In this document: piece by piece, positions 8,086 to 15,400 of the stretch
How positions within the stretch are numbered: position 1 is the first letter of the stretch
Layout of the letters: each line of letters begins with the position of its first letter
Assembly: GCA_017860375.1 (NCBI GenBank)
Contig: JAGDMB010000012.1
Coordinates: 1-17,347, forward strand
Direction: 5' to 3'
Source of the DNA: Bacteroidota bacterium
Lineage (GTDB): Bacteria; Bacteroidota; Bacteroidia; Bacteroidales; UBA10428
DNA: 17,347 bases
Translations under genes and position numbers: made by a program
Notes under the pieces: model-generated
What the model saw: only the letters and a program-made list of their open reading frames with translations
The model's database searches: none
Told to the model about the DNA's origin: nothing

Positions 8086-8691
8086 ATGGAAAAGAAAATA
8101 GCGACTTTCCTTACGTATCTGTTGCATCCCCTGCTTGCGCCAATTGCCGGTATTTTTATCCTTACCCGTTCCGGCACGTATATCGCTGACCTGAATCCGG
8201 AAATAATCAACCTGATAAACCTTATTGTTATTACCCTTACCCTGGTTCTGCCGGTTTGTATGATACCGTTTTACCTGTATTTTAGGATGATCCGCCAGAT
8301 TTCAATTCCCGAAAAACACGAACGGCTCATTCCCATGGTCATAACCCTGGTGGCATACCTGGGTGCCTGGTTCCTTATCCGGCGCCTTCCGGTCAGCCAG
8401 CTTTACGGCCGCTTCCTTCTGGGTGCATGTCTTTCGTTGCTGATCGTCGTGGCAGTTTCTTTTTACTGGAAAATCAGTCTTCACATGACCGGACTGGGAG
8501 GTCTTGTCGGGCTTGTTCTTGCCTTATCGCGGAAACTGGGAGTGGAACTGATGGTGGTCCTGCTTTTGCTGATCATTCTTTCAGGCCTGGCGGGCTTTGC
8601 CAGGTTGCAGCTCAATGCCCATTCAAAGTCGCAGGTACTGGCCGGTTTCCTTATCGGGCTGACGGTGGTGTATTTTCTTATTCTCGTATAG
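8086..8691 (+). CDS. PAP2-like integral membrane protein
   Basis: This is a 201-residue, very hydrophobic protein with about five or six predicted membrane helices and few charged loops. It resembles the membrane proteins of the PAP2 (lipid phosphatase) superfamily often found in Bacteroidota. The C-terminal GFARLQLNAHSKSQVLAGF resembles PAP2 motif 3 (R, H and a QVLAG-like end). The loop EKHERLIPM may be a reduced motif 1, and SLHMTGLGG stands where a PSGH motif 2 would be. Because motifs 1 and 2 are not canonical, phosphatase activity is uncertain and no symbol is given. ATG 8086 is preferred; an in-frame TTG at 8059 would add nine residues. Its last 69 bp overlap the 3' end of the convergent glycosyltransferase gene. 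It probably shares a transcript with rpoN. Confidence 0.72.
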   Translation: MEKKIATFLTYLLHPLLAPIAGIFILTRSGTYIADLNPEIINLINLIVITLTLVLPVCMIPFYLYFRMIRQISIPEKHERLIPMVITLVAYLGAWFLIRRLPVSQLYGRFLLGACLSLLIVVAVSFYWKISLHMTGLGGLVGLVLALSRKLGVELMVVLLLLIILSGLAGFARLQLNAHSKSQVLAGFLIGLTVVYFLILV

Positions 8692-9789
8692 GGCAAAAAG
8701 GTCTTTCAGGTATTTCCCCGTATCGGTTCTGAAAACACCCGGAGGCTTTTTATTTTGTGAACGGTATTGTCCGATGGCCGCCTGCAAATTAAAATTCCGC
8801 TGGTCGATGCAATGAAAAAATCCCTGACGGCTCAAATAACCGGCGAGGTATTCCTGTTCCGGCTGCCCGGGAGTCGGCATCAGAATGGCTGAAAGTCCCA
8901 GTTCTGCAAGGTCCATGATGGTTGAATAACCCGAGCGGCATACAATTATGCCGGCATTCCGCATGGCTTCGCGAAAAGCATCTGCGGGCAGATGATAGGT
9001 ATATTCAATGGAGGAAGCATGTACCGATTCATTTTCAAACCGGCATGAATGCTGCATGCCACAGATAATCATGGCCTTATAATCTGTTCCTTCGAGCTGC
9101 CGGGTCATGATCTCCTCCATCAGGGTGCGCTGGGGTTCGGGACCGCTCAATATTACAAGGATATCCACCTTTTTTACAGGCTCTTTCCCTGTGCTGTCAG
9201 GCAATTCGCAAAACCGTGATAAAATGCCCATGAATGCGGTATTTCGGAAAAGCGGGTAACGGTGAGACAACCTGCCCGTAAGGTTCAGTATCGGATCTTT
9301 GTCGTCCGGTATCCAGCATCGGTCAAACGACCGGATGAACAGTCCCAGAACTTTATGAACAAAGGGTTCCATCCATTTAAGGCCGGCGGGAAGAAGGGGA
9401 GACACCTGGTGGGAAAGGAAGACGGAAAGAATGCTGCTGTTGTAAAGGCCATAACAGTTGTCGGATATGACGATATCGAGCGGATGGGTAATCAGGAACT
9501 TTTTCAGCCACCGGTGTTCCTTGCTGACCGAGACCAGCAGAAGAGGGATCTGAAAAGCCAGGATCCAGGCCTGTGATTTCCTTCGTGAATAGCGTATGGT
9601 AGCGGAGGGCAGATCATAAAAAGGAAGATCGGGGAACTCTGTTTTCAGCAGTTCACCTGCCTTGCCTTTCGAGGCAAGCATGACTTCCGCGTCCGTACGG
9701 AGCAGTGCATGAATCAAAGGGATCATGCGGGAAGAATGACCAATTCCCCAGTTAAGGGAACAAACCAGAATTTTTAACCGGGCATTCAA
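8623..9789 (-). CDS. GT-B fold glycosyltransferase, GT28/MurG-like
   Basis: This is a predicted cytoplasmic or membrane-associated glycosyltransferase of 388 residues. The N-terminal half opens with LKILVCSLNWGIGHSSRMIP (5-24). This is the NWGxGHxxR motif of a Bacteroidota family related to the MurG/GT28 acceptor domain. The C-terminal half has the nucleotide-sugar binding stretch NAGIIVCRSGYSTIMDLAE (278-296), then LMPTPGQPEQEYLAGYL (303-319), as in GT28 enzymes. Donor and acceptor are unknown. No in-frame ATG precedes the N-terminal motif: the nearest ATG, at 9785, is out of frame and stops after three codons, so TTG at 9789 is taken as the start. It begins 17 bp after the radical SAM gene ends, and its final 23 codons run antisense through the end of the PAP2-like gene. 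Confidence 0.78.
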   Translation of the reverse strand: MNARLKILVCSLNWGIGHSSRMIPLIHALLRTDAEVMLASKGKAGELLKTEFPDLPFYDLPSATIRYSRRKSQAWILAFQIPLLLVSVSKEHRWLKKFLITHPLDIVISDNCYGLYNSSILSVFLSHQVSPLLPAGLKWMEPFVHKVLGLFIRSFDRCWIPDDKDPILNLTGRLSHRYPLFRNTAFMGILSRFCELPDSTGKEPVKKVDILVILSGPEPQRTLMEEIMTRQLEGTDYKAMIICGMQHSCRFENESVHASSIEYTYHLPADAFREAMRNAGIIVCRSGYSTIMDLAELGLSAILMPTPGQPEQEYLAGYLSRQGFFHCIDQRNFNLQAAIGQYRSQNKKPPGVFRTDTGKYLKDLFALYENKKIHHRQPDKETGQYLRL

Positions 9790-9806
9790 AAAACAAAAAT
9801 CGATTA

Positions 9807-10583
9807 TCAGAACGAAATTTGAACCTTAAGGCCGCGATCCGCGGCTTGTGAAGCAATTGCCTGCAGCTCTTTTTGGCTTGCCTTCACCAAACCTTCCACA
9901 GGCGTTTCACGGGCAATGGTATAGATCATAATGCTTTCCGGTTTGATCTGCTCCAGGGTACCGAGCCATTTTTCGATTTCCCGCGGAGTCATATTGTCAA
10001 CGGTGGAATGGTGTATTTTTCCCCGGAAAAACAAAGTCTGGATAATGAGTTTTCCCTTGAATTCCTTTAACCGCGCTATCGTTTCGTCAAGATTAAACCG
10101 TGCCACGGGGGCATTGATAAGGGTAATGGTTTCTTCAAAACCCGAATCCAGTTTGAGGATGTTCAGATCTGTTTTCAGAAGGGCCTTAAAGACATTGTGG
10201 TTTGAGATCCGGGTGGCGTTCGAGAGAACGGCAATCTTTACCCGGGCGTTATACCGGTTTCGCAGTTCAACCGTATCGTCCACGATGGCCGGAAATTCAG
10301 GATGCAGGGTAGGCTCTCCGTTACCCGCAAAAGTCAGGGTATCCAGGGGAGCACGAAGCTGGTCATTGTACTTCAGCCATTTTTCCAGTTCATCCCGGAC
10401 CTCTTTGCGCGTTGGCATTCCGGAAACCGCAGGACCGTGAAGGGTAAGTCCGCATTCGCAATAGATGCAGTTAAAACTGCATATTTTTTTATCGTCGGGC
10501 AGCAGGTTGATGCCCAGCGAATTCCCAAGCCTGCGGCTGGTAACCGGACCAAAGACGACGCTATCGAACAGAAAAGTGGCCAT
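9807..10583 (-). CDS. Radical SAM protein, COG0731-like
   Basis: This 258-residue protein has the radical SAM cluster motif CX3CX2C (C35, C39, C42, in ICSFNCIYCECG), which holds a [4Fe-4S] cluster that cleaves S-adenosylmethionine. The SAM-binding motif 2 is GNGEPTLHPEF (87-97). The N-terminal FGPVTSRRLGNSLGINLLP (11-29) is typical of the COG0731 group, related to wyosine-type enzymes but without an assigned reaction in bacteria. No SPASM or other extra cluster domain is seen; the only cysteines near the motif are C35, C39, C42 and C44. Substrate unknown. The ATG at 10583 is preceded by a good promoter element, and the glycosyltransferase gene follows after 17 bp, so the two may be co-transcribed. 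Confidence 0.83.
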   Translation of the reverse strand: MATFLFDSVVFGPVTSRRLGNSLGINLLPDDKKICSFNCIYCECGLTLHGPAVSGMPTRKEVRDELEKWLKYNDQLRAPLDTLTFAGNGEPTLHPEFPAIVDDTVELRNRYNARVKIAVLSNATRISNHNVFKALLKTDLNILKLDSGFEETITLINAPVARFNLDETIARLKEFKGKLIIQTLFFRGKIHHSTVDNMTPREIEKWLGTLEQIKPESIMIYTIARETPVEGLVKASQKELQAIASQAADRGLKVQISF

Positions 10584-10601
10584 GCGTTTGCAATGTCAAT
10601 T

Positions 10602-10627
10602 GGGTTTTTGAACCCGCGGCAAATTTA
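10602..10627 (-). promoter_or_regulatory. Predicted -7 element and leader hairpin of the radical SAM gene
   Basis: On the minus strand TAAATTTG (10627-10620) matches TAnnTTTG exactly; no convincing -33 TTG is seen. Immediately downstream, GGGTT and AACCC (10615-10602) form a 5-bp stem with a 4-nt loop, close to the expected transcription start and about 19 nt before the ATG at 10583. The hairpin may sit at the 5' end of the mRNA. Confidence 0.45.
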
Positions 10628-10697
10628 GTATTTTTCGTGAAGAAAGAAAGAAGGGGGGAATGGAGGAGGGATAATCGGTAAGCTGTAATCTATAATC

Positions 10698-10730
10698 GTA
10701 AGAGGTAAGAGGTAAGAGGTAAGAGGTAAG
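10698..10730. repeat. Tandem heptanucleotide repeat (GTAAGAG)
   Basis: Four perfect copies of GTAAGAG, at 10698, 10705, 10712 and 10719, are followed by a partial copy GTAAG ending at 10730. They lie in the 156-bp gap between the lipoprotein gene (stop at 10740) and the radical SAM gene. The flank at about 10671-10700 holds looser related words (GGTAAGCTGTAATC), and a purine-rich stretch lies at 10639-10670. On the minus strand the repeat falls just after the lipoprotein stop codon, so it would be in that transcript's 3' end. Function unknown; slippage could change copy number. Confidence 0.85.
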
Positions 10731-10739
10731 CGTAATTTT

Positions 10740-11504
10740 TTATTCGCTAAAATACACTTTAATATCCGACACGATGGCATGCTTGGTAAAAAGAGTATCG
10801 GGATTGGAGTGGTCGATCAGGTATCCCTTGATATGGGTTACCTTTGGATTGACAAGTGTTCCGGATACGGTATAAGTGTTTGTTTTTCCGTCTTTGCTCA
10901 ACGGATTGCTGCGGAAGTATTCCCGAAAACCTTTTGGCGTTCCGTTATCAAACCAGAAGAAAAGGGTAATACGGGGCGCCACCGTCTGGTCGTCTTCAAA
11001 CAACCTGATCCTTGCGGAAAGGGTGTAGGTGCCTGGTTTACTGGCAGGGAGGCTGATTTCCACCTTATTGATGTTTCCCATCTGGGGCAGGATGAAGGTT
11101 TTGTTTTCCTGCCAGACGGTTATTTTCTTTTCCGTTTCCGGTTGTCCTTTATCCGTTTCAAGGTCGGACTCCATTTTACTCAGGATGGTGTTCACTTCCG
11201 AATAAATGGCAATCATCTTATCGGGTTTCCGGAGGTAATACGCCATGGAGGAATCAAAGATGACCCGCGTAATGTGGTGCTTTTCGAAGACAGCATGGTA
11301 AAGCTGGGTGGAGTCAAGCTTAAGCTTGGAAGAAGAATAGGGCACAACCATCGCAATACCGTCAGCCAGGTGAATATCAACCAGCACGGGGATCAGCTTT
11401 TTTTGGGGGAGGATAGTTGTCCTTTTACCCGTACAGGAAGAACATAATAAAATGGCCAGGCCTGCTGAGACAAACAATAAGGCGGCTGCTTTCCGCACCT
11501 GCAT
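10740..11504 (-). CDS. Predicted DUF4296-type lipoprotein
   Basis: This is a 254-residue exported lipoprotein. From ATG 11504 it reads MQVRKAAALLFVSAGLAILL and then CSSC, a signal peptide with a probable lipobox cysteine at the end. The -3 position of the lipobox is itself cysteine, which is unusual. The mature N-terminal part, with ILPQKKLIPVLVDIHLADGI, resembles DUF4296, a short domain of Bacteroidota lipoproteins without known function. The C-terminal half (about 115-254) looks beta-rich (LPASKPGTYTLSARIRLFED, TYTVSGTLVNPKVTHIKGYL) and I do not recognise it. In-frame ATGs at 11528 and 11543 would overlap the preceding porP-like gene; 11504 starts 7 bp after that stop and gives the cleanest signal peptide. 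It is the last gene of the adhesin series. Confidence 0.72.
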   Translation of the reverse strand: MQVRKAAALLFVSAGLAILLCSSCTGKRTTILPQKKLIPVLVDIHLADGIAMVVPYSSSKLKLDSTQLYHAVFEKHHITRVIFDSSMAYYLRKPDKMIAIYSEVNTILSKMESDLETDKGQPETEKKITVWQENKTFILPQMGNINKVEISLPASKPGTYTLSARIRLFEDDQTVAPRITLFFWFDNGTPKGFREYFRSNPLSKDGKTNTYTVSGTLVNPKVTHIKGYLIDHSNPDTLFTKHAIVSDIKVYFSE

Positions 11505-11511
11505 TCCCTTT

Positions 11512-12414
11512 TTAATCTTTGATATCATTGAACCGGTATCCAAGCATCAACTCGTGCGAACCATAATTATGTGAAAACATGGGATTGATAACAACATCGT
11601 ATGAATATCCGATGTAGATTTTCTTTTCGTACACATAGCCCAACAGGATTGAAACGGCTTCCTGCGTCCGGTAGGAGAAACCTGCCCAGATCATGTTTTT
11701 GTACCACGCACGGCAGTTAATATCAAGCTGAAACGGTGCATGGAAAACCTTTTTCAGCACCAGCGAAGGTTCCAGAGCCCATTCCCGGTTAATGTAATAC
11801 TTATAGCCGGCATTCAGGTAATAATGGGTTTTTATCCGGCTGTCCCCTGTCGGATCCGTACCTATATTGATTTTGTTGTTAAACAGGTAACTGGCCACAA
11901 GGCCGGCATAATAGGTAGAGGAATAGAAATAGAAACCCAACGTGGCATCCGGCAGATAGTAGTTTTCCTTCGTCCCGTTTATGACGTTGTCATCCGATTC
12001 ATTCTCAAAATCGATATTCGAAAGATCAATTTTATATTGCAATAAACCAAGGTTAAGCCCTGCCGATATCTTCATGTCTTCGTTCAGGGTATAATTATAC
12101 GCGTATGCTCCGTGCAGGCTCATAACGGATGTAGGACCGGTGACATCATAGGTAAGAGAAGCTCCCCAGCCCATGGGGTATTTGACTATGGGTCCGTACA
12201 CCGAAAGGGAATTGGTGATCGGAGCATCCGTGAATCCGACCCATTGAAACCGGTTATTGGAGACCACCTGAAAATAATTGTGTGTCCCTGCCAGAGCGGG
12301 ATTGATTAAGAACGGATTGGTCATAAAAAGCGTGGTAAGCGGCTTCTGCTGACCCAGTAGGAAAACTCCGGTGGTAGCAAGGAGTAGTATTCCTGCGATA
12401 AGTTGTTTTTTCAT
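11512..12414 (-). CDS. PorP/SprF family outer-membrane protein (T9SS cargo partner)
   Basis: This is a 300-residue predicted outer-membrane beta-barrel of the PorP/SprF family. In Flavobacterium johnsoniae, SprF is needed for secretion of the neighbouring giant adhesin SprB by the T9SS. The sequence has a signal peptide (MKKQLIAGILLLATTGVFLL) and the family N-terminal hallmark FMTNPFLINPALAGTHNYF (30-48). FQWVGFTDAPITNSLSVYGP and GWGASLTYDVTGPTS follow. After these come alternating amphipathic strands and a typical C-terminal end (SHELMLGYRF). Length matches the family. It starts 1 bp after the stop of the giant adhesin, consistent with translational coupling and with a dedicated partner for that cargo. 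It is one of a family usually present in several copies per genome, so it is not necessarily the core PorP of the secretion machine. Confidence 0.92.
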   Translation of the reverse strand: MKKQLIAGILLLATTGVFLLGQQKPLTTLFMTNPFLINPALAGTHNYFQVVSNNRFQWVGFTDAPITNSLSVYGPIVKYPMGWGASLTYDVTGPTSVMSLHGAYAYNYTLNEDMKISAGLNLGLLQYKIDLSNIDFENESDDNVINGTKENYYLPDATLGFYFYSSTYYAGLVASYLFNNKINIGTDPTGDSRIKTHYYLNAGYKYYINREWALEPSLVLKKVFHAPFQLDINCRAWYKNMIWAGFSYRTQEAVSILLGYVYEKKIYIGYSYDVVINPMFSHNYGSHELMLGYRFNDIKD

Positions 12415-12415
12415 G

Positions 12416-15400
12416 TTACCTGATAATAGTTACGGTTCCGGTAAAGGGTTCTGTCTTTCCGTCATCGAGCGTGATAATATAGTAATAGGTTGCAACGGGC
12501 ACCGGCTTACCTTTGTAGGTGCCGTCCCATTCGTTGGATCCTCCGTATCCTTTGGAGTAAAACAGACGCTGACCCCAGCGGTTGAATACCTGGACTTCAA
12601 TTCTGTCGCCATATTCACCGGCATGCGGTATGGTCCACCTGTCGTTCACGCCATCGCCGTTGGGAGTAAATCCGGTATAGATGACGGTAATCTGTTCTGC
12701 AATCACGATGGATATGGAATCTGTTTCCTCGCATCCGTTTTCGGTGGTCCCGGTCACATAGTATTTCCGTGTTGCATCCGGAGTGCATTCGACAATGCGG
12801 GTCGTGTCACTGCTGAGACCAGTGGACGGATACCAGAGCCAGTGGTCGAAACCATCGGTTGCTTCGAGGGTAACTGCCTGCCCCGACAGCAGAAATACGG
12901 CGGTGTCATACTCCACCGAGCTGGTGATATCCATGCCAATCTGTGGGAAAACATCGAGTACCACGGTGTCTTTATCCCAGCAGGAATTGTTGGTTACGGT
13001 ATAGATGAATTCGGTCCGTTCATAGAGGATTACCTCAGGATTCGGAAGGGTGGAATCACTTACCAGGTCAGCGGGCTCCCAACGCACCGCGTCATATCCC
13101 GGATCTCCTCCGTTGAGGGTATACGGTGCGCCGTAGCAAAGGGTATCATCAAGGCCGGCAGAGGCGGTGGCATCGTTCAGGGCCACCACATCAAATTGTG
13201 CGGAATCGCTGCACAGGTTTTCATCTTCAACGGTGACCGTGAACAAATCCTCGGAGATGTTCAGTAAATCCTTCGTGGTTGCGCCGTTCGACCAGGTATA
13301 GACGTAATCGGGATTTCCTCCTGTTACGGTAAGGATGACGGATCCGTCATTGGTATTGTTCGTGCAGGCGGGCCGGGTAATAACACCCGTGATGATGATT
13401 TCAGGGGGTTCGGAAATAATTACCGTACGGGAATACGTTCTGCCTTCGGCATCTTCAATGGTAAAACTGTAGGATCCGGCCGCTATCCTTATGAAGGGGA
13501 AGAGACCGTCGGTTGAGGTTATGGTATCCGTACCCAGGAAGTCGCCGGTCATCCGGTAAGGCGGCACACCATTCTGTACCGTGATAATGAATTCCCCGTC
13601 GCTCAAACCATAGCAGGAAACATCCTGCTGGGTGATCAGCACGTTGAGTTCATTCAGGATGATCCTTACAGTATCGGTGAAAATACAACCGTGGGCATCC
13701 TGAACGAAGACATCGTATAAGGCGGGAACAAGGTCACCGAAATACCCGGTATCCTGTGTATTAATGCCATTATCGATGGAGTAAACATAAGGAGGTGTTC
13801 CTCCGGAAGCTGTCAGTGTAATGGTTCCCGGGGTGCTTCCAATGGCCTGGGTAACGGCAACCGATACGGTCAGCTGCTCCGGCTGTTCGATCTCAAGGGT
13901 ATCGATGGTCACAATGCATCCAAGGGAATCGCGGATATAAAGTGTCTTTGGACCGCCTGTAACTGAGCCGAACAGATTATCAGACTGATAATTTAAACCG
14001 TCGAGTGAGTATTCAATCTGATTCCATCCACCCGAGGCTGCGATGTAAATACTGCCTGTGGCATCGCCGTAACATCCGCTCACACCGGTAAGGCTGATAC
14101 TGTCGATGGTTATGGGCGGGGGATCAATGAGGGTAACGGAAGTGGGGTATACGGCAATGCAGGCATTGCCATCACGGACCGCCGGAGTATAATTGCCGGG
14201 TGCCAGATCGCCGAAAGTCAGAGCCGGGGTGAAAACAACACCGCCGTCCACAGAACCTTCATAGGGCTGAGAACCACCGGAAACATGAAGGGTGATCGAG
14301 CCGCTTCCTCCATTGCAAAGGATGGGATCAACTGTTAAGGAATCGATCAGCAGGGGAGAAGGAGCATTCATCCTAACGGTATCGGTGACCAGTGTATCGC
14401 CGCAGGTGCCGGCATCGGTCACACGCACGACATAATTCCCCTGGCTGAGGTTTTCGAACAATCCGTCGTTGTTGATTTCCGTGCCCGGTGTAATCCGGTA
14501 TGTATACGGGGTTTTCCCTCCCTGTGCAAGGACAAGGATACTTCCATCGGTATCTCCGCTGCAAAGCAGGCTGTCGACCGTGACACCCTGCAAAACAAAT
14601 GCATCCGGTTCGGTGATGGAAAAGGTTGTATCGAGAGAACAATCATTGATGTCACTGATGTGAAGGGTATACGTGCCTGCTTTCAGACCGGTGAAAACTC
14701 CTGAATCAGCGACCGACGAAGGTATGTTCGGCAACAATATGTAGGTCAGGGGTCCGGTTCCGCCGCTGGCTTTTACCCTTATAATACCGTCAGCAGCTCC
14801 ATGGCAGCTGAGCGTATCCGTAGCCGAGAATGAATCATAGGTTATCGGTGCGGGTGAAGTGACCTCAACGGTAGCCTGTGTGGTACAGCCCATCGCATCC
14901 GTAACGGTAACCGTGTAGGTTCCGTGGCCCAGCAACACGTCTTTGCTGTTCGGGACGGACGTAGGCCCGCTCCAGGCATAGGTATAAGGAGGTATGCCGC
15001 CGGTGACAGTCACAATAGCCCTGGCATCTTCGGAATTCCAGCACGATGTCATCAGGCGTATAGGCAGGATATACGAGGTTGCCCGCAGTTCACTGCTTAT
15101 CGGATTGAGAATTTCTTCGGAAATGGCTCCTGAATTGTAGGAAATCACGGCGGTATCGCCATTGATATCCAGGTCAGTAAACACAAGGGTCGCGGAAGTC
15201 AGGTATCCGTCATGGGAATCGCCGTTTGCATTTTCGGCATCGTATATCCGAACCTGCCAGGCCCCGTTTGAGGGATCCATCCCATCGAGCAGACTCCAGT
15301 CGCCGGTTGCAGCATACGTACCCGTAATATTTCCGGGGGCAGTGCAATAATCGATAGTATCCGTATATGCCGGATCCGTTGTGAAGGAAACATTTACACT

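Noticed and set aside
8732..8751. Terminator between the convergent genes (AAAA...TTTTT around CCCGGAGG)
   Set aside because: Only two G-C pairs with mismatches join the A/T arms; too weak, and it lies inside the glycosyltransferase coding sequence.
9776..9785. ATG at 9785 as start of the glycosyltransferase
   Set aside because: It is out of frame with the conserved NWGIGH motif and reaches a stop after three codons.
12371..13267. 298-codon open frame on the plus strand
   Set aside because: It runs antisense through the sorting domain and last repeats of the adhesin, starts inside the PorP/SprF signal peptide, and its product has no recognisable domain.
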